In this document: positions 10,135 through 21,907 of the stretch, piece by piece
How the letters are laid out: the number at the start of each line of letters is the position of its first letter
Numbering within the stretch: the first letter of the stretch is position 1
Assembly: GCA_029582265.1 (NCBI GenBank)
Contig: CM055822.1
Location: 2,973,057-3,037,056 of the forward strand
DNA length: 64,000 nucleotides
Origin: Zoroaster sp. YZ-2022
Taxonomy: Eukaryota; Echinodermata; Asteroidea; Forcipulatida; Zoroasteridae
Direction of reading: 5' to 3'
Notes under the pieces: model-generated
The model's database searches: none
Seen by the model: the letters and a program-made list of their open reading frames with translations, nothing else
Told to the model about the DNA's origin: nothing
Program-made: the position numbers and the translations under genes

Positions 10135-12406
10135 TAGGCGCGTCAAACACTTTTATCCCACTAGACAAGGTGTAACAACATGAGAATTTGCAATTTTTGT
10201 GTTGATATTTAGAGACTTTAAGTATAAGAAAGCAGCTTATTTTTGATATAAAAAAATCTAATCCTTTATTTACTAGAATGCGAAAGAAAAATTCGAAAAT
10301 ATTTTTAAAATACACGATAAATAGCATTCTGAATTTCCCACCTCCCGCGCTCCCGGCTTGTCTCGAAACAACGTTACCAACGCATCTGAAGCCTCCAATT
10401 TTCAACGTGACATTTTAGCTGGAAACAGTTGTCGTATCTAGTCGAATGCGGGTGCCAAAAATAAAGCCTGCTTTGCAAGGAACTGATTTCTACGTGCGCG
10501 TTATCGATAGGCGAGTCGGGGGGTGCAGAAAAACATATTTTAAAAACAATGCCAATTTCGCAAAACGCGGCACCATAAACCGAAAGTACGAACGATAATC
10601 CATCCCCACATGAACTCTGAATGAAATCAGACGTCATTTTCCAGTAGATAATACGAGATATAATCGCATGTTTTTCTTCAGACGGAAGCAATTTTTCACG
10701 ACCGCCACGGTAACGCGGAGTCACACACACGATGCAGTTGACCGAGCGAGAGAGATCTACGATCACTCGTTAAAAGTGTCAGACTTTCTCCCGAAAATCA
10801 ACATGAAATTGCCAGGATTTTGGAGGAAGATGGTGATTACAATTTCTTGAACATTAACATATGTTATAAAGTGGAATTTATTTGTATATACATTAGTTCT
10901 TTTTGTCTCAATTTATCGCTATTTTAATCCGAAGATTTGAAAGATGCCGATTCGGTGCGTGCATGCTGCATGAACTATAGCGTTTGCAATACGATTGTAA
11001 TGCGCATGTGCAGTAGGCTACTTGTGGTGTGAGGATTGCATGCAATACGATCGTGCAGCGCATGTGCAGTAGGCCACTTTTTTTGGATAAACAATGGGGA
11101 AGAAAACAGTGCACAAATCAATGGGGAAACTGCAAATCAATTTTAACTTTTTACTTTTTCATGCAATTTGCCCCCAAAAACAACTTTACAGATTATTAAA
11201 TTTGGAGATAAGAGCTATGATAAAGTTAAAATATATGATTTTTGTTTTTTTAAGTTTGAAGGATTTAAAAAAAATATAACTGGCCTCACACAGAAATTTA
11301 CTTTTAAAAAAAGAAAAGAAAAAGAAAAATAATCGGTGAAAATTCATACTTTTTGACTGGATCATGCACAGCATTTGCTTTGAAGTGGGACTGGGACAAT
11401 GGAGATTTGAAATTATTGTCAAGATTTATAAATTCTTGTCATTATTTATAACTTTATGAATATATAATGATATAGGATTTAAGGCTTTGCATGGTGGGAA
11501 ATGGTAATTAGGAAAGTTTTCGGAAGCACCATGTAACAAATCTCTAAAGTAGAGGTGTTGGCTCTGAGAAGAGCTGGTTTGCAACGTTTCGGCAAGTATG
11601 CTCTGGCCGTCGTCAGGAGAATGAATAAATATATAATTAGCTTATTGTAATGAAAAACAAGGCTTTTGATCCTAAATTACCTGTGAAATTATTATAATTG
11701 TTTTCTTTTACTTTGAGTATATTGGTATCCAAATGTTTACTCAATGACCAAATTTGAGTGGAATAGGATTGACAGAACTTAACTTATGACATTTTTGCAT
11801 ATTTAATTAGCCGGACTTAGTCTCCAGAGCAAAAAAAAAGGAAAATTTGGTGTTTAAACCCAAATTTATGCCAGTTTTACACAACCATTAATGTTCTCAG
11901 CACATTTATACTTTAAATATGAGTAACAAAGACTCAGAATATGCAAAATGATTCACAAGATCCTCTACAATCATTATGAAAAGGATACTTAAAATATGCA
12001 AATTTTGAGAATTTACTGTGATTTCGGCTTAAAAAAGGTCCGTTTTGGCACTTTAAGGCTTATTTAGTGAGCTATATCTTCATAATGTGATGTATCCTCT
12101 GGAAAAAACCCACTGATATGACAAATATAGGCAACATACATACAAGAAAAGGTGAATTGAAATGCTTGATTAGGTGTAAATAAAATAAATGAGATGGTAT
12201 AAAAACATTTTTTGTTTATTGTTGCTTTGTTGACATTTGTTGTCTAGGGAAACAGCACATTCTGAAATCTTTATCGGACCACAACTTGGTAACACCTTGA
12301 CCAATTTTTAAAATTAAGTGTTCTGTAATCTACTCACCAAGCCCTTTAAGAAAATTCCAACATAACTTCATATAAAGCAATTTAAAATTTTTCATTGTCA
12401 ACCCTA
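10135..12406. mobile_element. 2272-bp insertion splitting a SINE, unknown class
   Basis: TTATGAG precedes it (10128-10134) and follows it (12407-12413). The insert begins TAGGCGCG and ends CAACCCTA, a possible very short TIR. The SINE body itself contains tandem GAGCCTTAT words, so the duplication is suggestive and not proof. The first 700 bases are CpG-rich compared with the surroundings. A coding-like stretch on + at about 10769-10852 includes ENQHEIARILEEDGDYNFLN, but it has no start and I do not recognise it. A diverged S150 copy lies inside at 11483-11616 on the minus strand. Confidence 0.5.
11483..11616 (-). mobile_element. S150-B: diverged relative of S150
   Basis: On the minus strand it starts CTGACGACGGCCAGAGCATA, continues CTTGCCGAAACGTTGC, then the hairpin GCTCTTCTCAGAGC and the hairpin CTCTACTTTAGAG, and ends CACCATGCAAAGCC. 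Landmarks, order and spacing equal those of S150, although the primary sequence between them differs widely. The stems are kept by compensatory changes. Confidence 0.8.
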
Positions 12407-12510
12407 TTATGAGCCTTATGAGCAGGGGTAATAATATAATGCGCCTTGAGCACCACTCAGTTGGTGGATACGTGCGCTATATAAGTCCACACATTATTAT
12501 TATTATTATG
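12407..12510 (+). mobile_element. tRNA-derived SINE, right piece with (ATT)n tail
   Basis: It contains TGCGCCTTGAGCACCACTC, GTGGATACGTGCGCTATATA and the terminal ATTATT run, matching the 3' end of the SINE at 24418-24780. It continues the piece at 9980-10134. Confidence 0.8.
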
Positions 12511-12850
12511 AAAATATTGCCATGTAAATGTAGCCCATTTTAGACTCCTCCATGCTTGTACATTGTACAACGGAGGAGTCCTACCTCAGCTAACTGTACG
12601 TGTGTACGCTGTTTTATCTTCGTACGGCATCGCAATGCTGCACTTGCTGGCATAGAGCATAGAGGAATCCCATGCATGGAGGCAGGTGCTTGGAATGCTT
12701 ATTTCCGCTACTGCACTGAGCTTTGCGAAGCACGCAAAGCTCAGTAGCGGATGACGTCAACAGTACTGACCAATCAGAGAAGACCACCGGTAAAATACCG
12801 TTTCGGATCAATTTACCGTCGCCAGTAAAATATCCACTGCCTTTACTTTA

Positions 12851-13301
12851 ATAATAATCCAAAAAACAGGGTTGTGATTTGTCTGGATTTTTCCAGATTT
12901 TTTGGGTTTTTACAAATTGCAACTGTTGTGATCCTCCGGATTTTAAAGATTTAAGCAATAAAGGAAAGCAAAGCAAATGCTCAGAACTATAGATTTCACC
13001 CCAGCGCTGTTCACAACAGCGGCCCCAATATCCCTAGCAAAATTGACGTGAATTTTTCAAAACTGCCCAATCACACCCCTGCAAAAATGCCAATATCAAA
13101 TAAAAAACTTAAAAAGTGGCAGTTGGATTCGACATTCATTCCCAACAGATTCTTCGCTTTTAAAATGTAAGCCTATTTTATGGATTAACAATGTGTATTT
13201 GTAGTAACTAAGGATTTTCCATGGGATATGTGTACACAGCTAAGGGAACTATTCTGTACTCTAAGCAGAAAATGGTGATTATGTATGAGCGGAATTCCGA
13301 G
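12851..13301. other. Intergenic sequence
   Basis: No feature recognised beyond a low-complexity segment with GGATTTTTCCAGATTTT near 12880. The 67-codon frame at 13221-13424 crosses into the next repeat and is not coding. Confidence 0.4.
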
Positions 13302-14209
13302 TTTAAAGTAGGGTTTTCAGGTGAAAAATTATTCCTAAACCAATATGCTCAATATTTATATCAAATGAAAGGTTTTGATGAAAGAAATACAATGGTTTTT
13401 AAATCAAGAAAATTGGACGAGTAGTTTTTGAGGAATCCTGTTTTATTTAATCAAGTATACAGCATTCGATGAAGCGCGACTGTCCATACACTGTGTACAT
13501 CCCTAATGGCAACAAAACCGTTGAATCAGCCTACACACACCGTGATACACACGCACAGCGTTCGTGCTCGTTTCCCTCATAAGAGCTTTTGAAAGGGTGT
13601 AAAAAATACACTCTCTGCTCAAAACTAAACAAATTTACGGCTCAAAACTTCCACATATGATAGAAAAGAGGTGTAAAATTAATTCAGACACCGCTCTTCC
13701 CTTTCTACTTAAAGATTTCACCTCGAAAAAACGGTGTTTACTTTTTATCTCTTCGTAACTTCGGTTGTAGAGTAGCTGTGGAGATCGAGCAAGCATGGGT
13801 ATGTAAAGGAGCCCTTTGACTCAATAGGGAAACCTGTTTTCATGTCAATCACAATGTACTCGGGTGCGGAGACAGCTCCGAAGTGGATGCCCTCAGCAGA
13901 GCGCGGCAAATTTTACGGGCTGAATGCGCCCTATCTCGGAACACTTCGCGAAAGGCTGGGCGGGGCGAGAGTGGTTCATTCATAAAAACCTAGGCTTTCG
14001 CACATACTTCCGATTGCTATTTTATGTACATTGTTGGATAGCTGAAACTATAAGCTTTCCAATGAGCTATTACATGTAAGATTTCGACAGGTAAAACTAG
14101 TAAAAAAAATTGATTTAAAATCTTGATGTTTTTTATTGCGGGCGATGCGATGCGATGTGCATGTAGAGGGCTTCGGTCAAGCACGTACGAACTGAAAACC
14201 CTATTTAAA
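13302..14209 (+). mobile_element. 908-bp element E900, copy 1
   Basis: It is bounded by TTTAAAGTAGGGTTTTCAG at the left and CTGAAAACCCTATTTAAAG at the right: short TIRs (TAGGGTTTTCAG) with TTTAAA on both sides, so a TTAA or TTTAAA target is likely. It has no long reading frame. A second, closely similar copy lies inverted at 16430-17330. Confidence 0.8.
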
Positions 14210-15227
14210 GCATACTCATGAAATTGGGCCTGTTGAAAAAAAAATCATGTTTGCACAATTCAGTTTCTTTATTCTCGGTTTAATAATCCTTTCATTAAAA
14301 TGTTCCAGTGCTGTCATGAAAACCCTAAATAAACAGCCAGTTCCAGGTATGAAAATTCTCAATACTGTAAAAATGACAACAGTGCAAATTGATTAGTCTC
14401 GATCCTTTGTGCAATGGCCCAGGTGTTGTACACACAGTGTTGACAGTCTTGTTCACTCACAAAGTCACCATCACATTTTTCTTTGTGAATAGTAACTGCT
14501 CCCTTAGGCATCTTCATCAGTAAATCCGTGGCTCAAAATTGCCTGAAAATTAATTAAAATGCATTTTACAAATCAATCAAGCATCTGTCATACATGTAAT
14601 AAGGGAATAACAGATTGTCGCTTGGTCTTTACTGCAGGTTAACAACCGGTTTTGGGCTTGGTCACGGGCAATAAGAACCAAGTCAAAGACGAGGTCCTTA
14701 TCGGCCATGACCACCCCCAAAACCGATCGTTATCCTGCAGTAAAGACCAAGCATCAATCTGTTATTCCCATTCATAAATGCCTGTAACGATTTTGTTTTC
14801 AAAATGAGGACACGAAACACTTCCAAAGTACGAGACAGGTGAGTGATGCCAAACTTTGCCACTCTGATTGTTTGAAATCCGCATTGCGTGTCCCACAAAA
14901 CAGCTGGCGCATATGTGCTGTAAATATTTGTATTTGAAGTTCCTTTTTTTTGTGCTTCAATGCACTTACAAACATAAACAGTTACTTTGAAACTTACATG
15001 TTACTTAAGTTAAAGCGGCTAATTCTCTATTTATTTCATCTTCTCTGTTGCATTATCCCCCAGTGGAATGATTTCCAAAATTAATTTCTGTCATCCGAAG
15101 ACAGAGATTCCACGTTGGAATGAATACAAAAAATATGAAAGCAATTTCACTATTTTCACATTAATGAGACATAAAATTTCAAGACATAAAGACATTGTGT
15201 ACACTGGTAATATTGCCAATGACTGCC
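14210..15227. other. Intergenic sequence between E900 copies
   Basis: No gene recognised apart from the fold-back element at 14603-14769. Confidence 0.4.
14603..14769. mobile_element. Fold-back MITE, 167 bp
   Basis: The left arm GGGAATAACAGATTG...CTTGGTCTTTACTGCAGG pairs with the right arm CCTGCAGTAAAGACCAAG...CAATCTGTTATTCCC. The arms are about 65 bp around a short centre. Confidence 0.8.
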
Positions 15228-15492
15228 TTAACCAGTTCGCACCGGGAATAAAAAAGTTTTTCCGAACCCCCGTGGCGGGTTTATTTTTACCGCACAAACA
15301 CGAACAATGGTGCTCACCAGAGCGTGACCGGGGAGACCGCGTCTTCCACCGTATGCTTATGGCTCGTTGCCACGTCGACCGGCAATCTATACAAATATTC
15401 CCGAGAATCCTGTGGCGTGTTTAGACGCTCTCCGATCTGCTGTCCCAAAAAAAATGTGCGTGTATACACGGCCTCCGACGTGAACTGGTTAA
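15228..15492 (+). mobile_element. MT2 MITE with TTAA ends
   Basis: TTAACCAGTTCGCACCGG at the left and GACGTGAACTGGTTAA at the right. TTAA is present at 15228-15231 and 15489-15492. The interior shares AATAAAAAAGTTTTTC and GTATACACGGCCTCCGACG with copies at 22460, 27908 and 32436. Confidence 0.85.
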
Positions 15493-15753
15493 ATGGCAAC
15501 AATAAACAAAATTGTCAATTGAGGTAATATAACCTAAACATTTTAAAAACTCTCTGAATTTATGTGACTCAAAAATATCCAATGAACTCAAAAATATCCA
15601 ATATCATATGAAACCCAAATATAATACAGACTCATATTATATAGATGTTACATGTTCACAATAACTTTGATTAATGTCAATGAAAATGTACAAATATGTA
15701 AAAACATAACGAAAAAGGTCAAATGTAATAGGCCTACACTTAAAATAACATGA

Positions 15754-16075
15754 TTAACCCCTACTACTACTACTACTAATACTACAAGGGTCAAAATCAG
15801 TCAAAATGATGATATACTTGCCAAGGTATATCTAGTGCAAGTCAAACACTGTCAAACCTTATATGTAGTGAGTACATTTACAGGTCAAAATGAGTCGACC
15901 TTTTTTAACTGGTAAAAGCATTGTCTTGTATTGTTGAAGGTGGTCAAAATGACAGTAAAAACCAGTCAAAAATGTCCCTGTGTGCACATTTGGGTCAACA
16001 GTCAAAACAGTCAGTTGACTGATTTTGACCACTATAGCTACTTGCCACTAAAGTGCAGCTAGAGTAGGAGGGTTA
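15754..16075 (+). mobile_element. MT3 dispersed element
   Basis: It has TTAACCC at the left, GGAGGGTTA at the right, and many internal GTCAAAA / TTTTGAC words such as GGTCAAAATGAGTCGACC and AACAGTCAAAACAGTCAG. Other copies are at 25908-26380 and, reversed, at 37678-38013. Confidence 0.75.
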
Positions 16076-16429
16076 CATGAAGAGAGGGTATGTAAGTGCA
16101 TGAATTGGGCTGCCCTGACTCGCATGAATTGCATGACTCTCATGAATTGCATGAATAGAGAGTCTATTCATGCAATTCAATCAGTTAATACAGATCAGTG
16201 ACTGCATTCATTACAGACACGTTACACTAGCCATGACATTAAAATAAATATGTACATTAATACAAAGTGACATAGCATGAGGGAAGCTGATTAAAGCTTG
16301 TATTGAAATGTTGAAATGCCACAGAAAACCAAAAACAAAAATAAACAGTTGAGTTTAACTTACAGTTGCTGATCTGTCATACTGTCACCTCTCTGACCAA
16401 ACGTTAGGTTAACAAGCCAGAAATTTGCT

Positions 16430-17330
16430 TTGAAATAGGGTTTTCAGTTTGTACATGCTTGACCGAAGCCCGCCACACGTACAGCGCATCGCCCGCAACA
16501 AAAAACATCAATATTTTAAATCAAATTTTTAATACTTTTACCTGTCAAAATCTTACATGTAAATAGCTCATTGGAAAGCTTATAGTTTCAGCTATCCAAC
16601 AATGTACATAAAATAGCAACCGGAAGTACGTGCGAAAGCCTAGGTTTTTATGAATGAACCACTCTCGTCCCGCCCAGCCTTTCGCGAAGTGTTCCGAGAT
16701 CGGGCGCATTCGGCGCGTAAAATTTGCCGCGCTCTGCTGAGGGCATCCACTTCGGAGCTGTCTCCGTGCCCGAGTACATTGTGATTGACATGAAAACGGG
16801 TTTCCCTATTGAGTCAAAGGGCTCCTTTATATACCCATGCTTGCTCGATCTCCATAACTACTCTACAACCGAAGTTACGAAGAGATAAAAAGTAAACACC
16901 GTTTTTTCGAGGTGAAATTTTCAAGTTGAAAGGTAAGAGCGGTGTCTGAGTGAATTTTACACCTCTTTTCTATCATATGTGAAAGTTTTGAGCCGTAATT
17001 TTGTTTAGTTTTGAGCGGAGAGTGTATTTTTTACACCCTTTCAAAAGCTCTTATGAGGGAAACGAGCACAAACGCTGTGCGTGTATCACGGTGTGTGTAG
17101 GCTGATTCAACCGTTTTGGTGTCATTAGGGATGTACACAGTGTACGGACAGTCGCGCTTCATCGAATGCTGTATATTTGATTAAATAAAACAGGATTCCT
17201 CAAAAACTGCTCGTCTGATTTTCTTGATTTAAAAACCATTGTATTTCTTTCATTAAGACCTTTAATTTGATATCAATATTGAGCATATTGGTTTAGGAAT
17301 AATTTTTCACCTGAAAACCCTACTTGAAAT
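16430..17330 (-). mobile_element. E900, copy 2 (inverted)
   Basis: The reverse complement of this stretch follows copy 1 (13302-14209) nearly base for base, with scattered substitutions and small indels. Ends are ATAGGGTTTTCAG and CTGAAAACCCTA. The flanks TTGAAA-type are imperfect versions of TTTAAA. Confidence 0.85.
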
Positions 17331-17906
17331 ATAAAACATACTGCAGGATACAAGCCTGATAACTTACGTATTACAATGAATGACAAATGTAACATCCTCA
17401 TTTCCTCTTTCAACACAAGAAAAAATTACTTTAGCAGAGAAGAGTGTATGACCATTGCAGTTGACCATTGAGTTGTCATAGAAAATCCTCAAACTTTCCC
17501 TCCAAAATGATAACCTTTAACACCTTTCCACCATCAGCTTACATGTATATCCATACCTAACCTGTGTACTCAACTTTCAACTCTAATTCTTTTCATATTA
17601 AAATTAACCTTATGAATGTGCAAATTAACCTGTGGGACTCCCAGGTCAGGAATCTAACCTACCATTGTAATGATTCCAGTGTTTGATGAGCTTGGAAGCC
17701 ATTGTATTGTATAACCCAGTTTCCTCATTCAACCCAAGGCAGTCATGGCCTGCAGTGGGTTAATAATCCTCTAATTATATTCACACTAAATACTAAAGAA
17801 AATTCACTGAACGTAGCATATTTAAACAATAACAATACTAAATGGAATGGTACCATCATTTGTTTGTTTGATATTTCCTGAGCAGAATGCCATAACATTT
17901 ATTGAA
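17331..17906. other. Intergenic sequence
   Basis: No feature recognised. Confidence 0.4.
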
Positions 17907-17962
17907 TAAGTAAGACTAATTGCGGTGACACCATGTGGAATCTCAATTGAGTAGTAATTAGT
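17907..17962 (-). mobile_element. S150 fragment
   Basis: AAGTAAGACTAATTGCGGTG and GTGGAATCTCAATTGAGTAG are the reverse complement of the central part of S150. Confidence 0.85.
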
Positions 17963-18072
17963 GGTTTTACAATGTTAAAGTGTTAACTCTTTTTATACAG
18001 GGCCTTCAGGGATAGCAGTTTTTTTAACTGATGAGGCTACCCTGTTTAAATAAAACTGATTATTATTATTAT

Positions 18073-18181
18073 ACCTCCAGTTCTTTTCAGAACTAATTAC
18101 TACTCAATTGAGATTCCACATGGTGTCACTGCAATTAGTCTTACTTATCATCCTCACCATGCAAAGCTACAAGTTTTACCT
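18073..18181 (+). mobile_element. S150 copy, 5'-truncated
   Basis: It runs from ACCTCCAGTTCTTTTCAG to CAAGCTACAAGTTTTACC-type tail, directly after an ATTATT run. The hammerhead-like part is absent. An (AAAC)n microsatellite follows at about 18222-18245. Confidence 0.9.
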
Positions 18182-18429
18182 ATTTATTCAATATTTGTTA
18201 TAAATTATCCCCCCCAAAAAACAAACAAACAAACAAACAAAAAAACAATAACATAAAATTTAAAAAAATATATAAAAAAATAACAGCAACAAATTAATTT
18301 TCAACCATGCTTTTTACATTGTAAAATAATTATTGTTTACTCATTACGGTATAAATACTGTAAATTCAAACTAATAATTTAACATTTACAGAAGAATGTA
18401 GACTGGAAAATTTGTGAAATATTTAAGTC

Positions 18430-18560
18430 TGCACTAGTAAGCAGGAGGTCGTGGGTTCGAATCCCGCCTGAGTCGCCTGTATAGATTTTCACAGACACTC
18501 GGAAAGCACTGAGTATACAGTGCTATACACACGTCGGTGTAGGGCAAAATTAAATCAATA
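18430..18560 (+). mobile_element. tRNA-like SINE fragment
   Basis: The pol III B-box-type motif GGGTTCGAATCCCGCC lies at about 18452-18467, in the 3' half of a tRNA-like fold. It is followed by a unique body. No matching A box or 5' half is present, so this is a truncated SINE or tRNA pseudogene and not a working tRNA. Confidence 0.55.
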
Positions 18561-18959
18561 AGTTGAACATGTTGAAATTTGGTTTTACTTCTTTCTAGTA
18601 CATGGAAAATAGCAATACGTACCAATAAAACTTTGTTTGCACTATTTAAAAGGATTGTATTTTTTTTTGTATTTTTCTTTTTTCAAATTGTTTTTCTGGC
18701 TATGTATTCATGATGCTGTCATGATTTTGTTTTGCACTCTATAATTCTATATTTATTTACCAAAATTTTAAGTAAAAAATATTTGTTTGTGTATTTAATG
18801 TTAATCATGAAATTGTGAAATTTGAGTCGTATTTTGCTGTATACAATACAATCAAAAAAGTACACTGGTAATTAAACAATAAATTGCTGGTAAAGTAATG
18901 ATTCACATGGATGAAATAGCAAAAAAACAAAAACATTCTAAAGCCAAAAAAAAAAAGTC

Positions 18960-19106
18960 TTGGGTTTCTGGTCCCTACGTACATCGCCTCAGACCCGCGT
19001 ATTTTTAATTATCTTTTTGTTGTTGCTATGAAACGATGTTCAAAATAATAATAATAATGCATCACCGCACCGATTTTGAAGCTGACCTATGACCAGAAAC
19101 CAGATA
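18960..19106 (+). mobile_element. D5 deletion derivative
   Basis: GGGTTTCTGGTCCC at the left and GACCTATGACCAGAAACC at the right are inverted copies. It shares CAGACCCGCG and CGATTTTGAAGCTGACC with the longer D5 at 5006. Confidence 0.7.
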
Positions 19107-19189
19107 CTATTTTGGGGGGCCTAATGGAATGTATTTCTTTTGGATTATAAGAAAGCAAGAAAACAAATTAAAATTACATTAACACTGGT

Positions 19190-19210
19190 ATCTTTTCTTT
19201 CATGTTTCAG
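19190..19210 (+). promoter_or_regulatory. Probable 3' splice acceptor before the ZFP64 exon
   Basis: A pyrimidine-rich tract (TCTTTTCTTTCATGTTTCAG) ends in AG at 19209-19210, five bases before the ATG at 19216. Vertebrate ZFP64 has its first coding exon end just before the DIHICGICK finger, so an upstream exon is expected. A second AG lies at 19213-19214. Confidence 0.65.
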
Positions 19211-19215
19211 TCAGT

Positions 19216-21867
19216 ATGGACCAGATGGCTGATATCCACATCTGCGGCATATGCAAATCCCAATTCTCCTCTATCGATATCTTCCTCAGTCACAAGAGAT
19301 CTGGATGTCCCACGAAACAGAACCACCATCTCACCGGTCTCCTGATTGCCAACCCTTCTAGACATGTACCCCAGCTGTGTGGTGCCATGATAACTCCCAT
19401 ACCAACCAATGTTCTCCCTTGCATTCCATCCTCAAGAACATTAAGAACATCACGAAGGAAGCCAATTCTCCTGGCAGCTACGCCTAAGCTTGTCCAACCT
19501 ACACCATCTAGCAAGAGCAGTCCAGGCCAATCAGGTGATGTGAATACTACTTTATGCTCAGGACTGACCCTTAAAGATGCAGCCCCGGGGCTCCCGCAGA
19601 CCAACAATAATGCTCTAACACTCTTCCCTGATATAGCTGAAGAGAGTATAACTGAAAGCAATGTTGCACAGGAGACAATCGAAGGTGGTCAAATTAAATC
19701 TGGGCTAACAGGCAAGGGAAAGTGTACTGTAAAACCCAAATGTTATGTGTGTACACATGAGGGATGCGGCTTTACAACGGCACACTTGAAAGATATCCAG
19801 CGACATGAAAGGATTCACACTGGGGATAAACCCTTCCTCTGTAACTTCTGTCATCATCGTTTCACCCGGAAGGACAAGCTTCAAATCCACCTGCGCACAC
19901 ACAGCGGACATAAGCCCTTTGCCTGCAGCCATTGTAGCTACACTTGCATCGATGGAGGTAGTCTGAAGAAGCACTTACGAACACACACCAAAGAGAGACC
20001 CTTTAAGTGCCAGATATGCTCCTATGCAAGTCGCAATTCCAGCCAGCTGACAACGCACCTTAGGACTCACACAGGGGATGCTCCGTTTCACTGCAATCTA
20101 TGCACTGCCAAGTTCAAGATAAGCACCGATCTGCGACGTCACAAGAGAATACATACAGGTGAGAAACCGTTCAAGTGTCCCTCGTGTTCTTACACCAGTG
20201 CGCTGAACAGTAACTTAAAGTCTCATATGCAGCACAACCATCTGAAAGAGAAAAGCTTCCAGTGTGAGGACTGTAACTTTACCTGTTGCACTAAGAGACA
20301 GCTAAGACAGCATGAGAAGACGCATTCAACACGTCAGCCGATTAAGTGTCTGGAGTGTGATTTCATATGTCTGAACAAACGTGCTTTTAGAAGACATGAA
20401 CGTACGCACAGCAAGGAGAGGCCACACAAGTGCCCGCATTGTTCCTTCGCAGCCAAATATTTCTGCAATATCTCCACACACATGAAGAAACTCCATCCAG
20501 ACCTTCCTAAAGTAAAATTGCAGAAGCAAATGTTAAAATGGACAAGAGTGGGGCAAAACATCAAACCCAAGGAGAAGAAAAAGCCCAACCATCCAAAGCC
20601 ACAGATACTCAGTGGTAAAAAACCATACAGCTGTGATAAATGTGATGCGTCTTTCATGCGCAAGGACTCATTTGCAAGTCATAGACGACAGCATGATCGT
20701 GTATCTAACTCGATGGAGAGCACCGCCTTAGCGGTACTCCAGCTTCAGCAGTTACCCCCCATGCAGTTGTCCCCCATGCAGTTACCCCCCCACTCGACGT
20801 CTACTACTGAATCCTCTATGGAAAATACTGCCAATCAAAACCAGAATAACAATATTATATTTAGTGACTTAAATCCAACACCTTCCAGTGATATTGAAAT
20901 GTTACTGAGCGTTATAAATTCTCAAGTAGTCCAGAGTCCCATATCTAATGATCCAGAAAGACCAGGTGGAAACTCATCCCGAGATGAGGAAACAAGCCAG
21001 GCTGCAACTGCAACCGTTTCCCTTCAAAAACAGTCTAAGCTGAGCACTTCCTCAGCTGGTAATACTAATACTACTCAGTCAAATTCTCTCATGATCATAC
21101 AACCAGAGGCAGTGAATGGAGACACGGTAACACTGCAGGTTATTTCATGCCATGCTGATGCTTCAAAGGTAGCCCCAAACCAGGTCTGTGGCGGATTCAA
21201 TGTTTCAGGACAGAATGTTGTTATACAGAAGCTTTCAACGACCCCAAATCAGCAATTACCGCAGTCAGATCAGCCAGTGACACCGACTATTCAACAGACC
21301 AGCAAGCAACATGTACCCGGTAAGGTAAATCAAACCCCACATATTACCGTGCCCACAAATAAATCTCGGAGAATCGTCCTACCACAAGTTGTCACCAGAT
21401 CCTCCTTCCCTACAAAACGCAATGCTCTTGATAATCTGTCCTTCACTGGAAACTCTCTTTTGCAGGGGTTGCTCAATTCGAAGAGCATCCAAGGCACAAG
21501 ACAACATCCAAGGCCTGTGGCTCAGCAGTCATTTCTACAACAGAACAGCAGCACATCCTCACAAGCAGCTAACCACTTACTGGAAGATGCAATGCGGTCA
21601 TCCACAAGTCTCTTACCCGATACAAGCATGACCTCTCCACAGATAAGTCAACGACCTCTCCTGACACAGCAGAATGTGTTTATGGGTAGCAATCAGATGC
21701 AGACATGTATTCAATCACAGCGTCACGTGACGGCCACCAGGACTAATCGTTTACCTTCTACAGCAAGTACTCTTCAAACTCTTACTGCGTACAGTTCATG
21801 GAATGCTCACATTAGTTCACAAATGGGCCAGTTTATTCCACAGCTGTTGCCACAACATGATCATAAC

Positions 21868-21907
<40 letters not shown>

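Larger units (their letters stand above)
9582..12841. mobile_element. 3260-bp TIR element with 9-bp target duplication
   Basis: The ends GGCAGTGGATATTTTACC and GGTAAAATATCCACTGCC-type sequence (via a GCCAGTAAAATATCCACTGCC end) form TIRs of about 115-120 bp: 9582-9697 and about 12725-12841. Both arms share the ACCGTCG, CCAATCAGAGA and GACGTCA words. TTTACTTTA occurs at 9573-9581 and again at 12842-12850, a perfect 9-bp target duplication. TSDs of 8-9 bp occur in Mutator-like and related superfamilies, but no transposase was recognised, so the superfamily is open. The interior is a mosaic: a SINE split by a further 2272-bp insertion. Confidence 0.75.

Noticed and set aside
10374..10766. 130-residue minus-strand protein
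   Set aside because: No recognised domain, no homologue recalled, and competing + strand frames. Retained only as a CpG-rich region of unknown nature.
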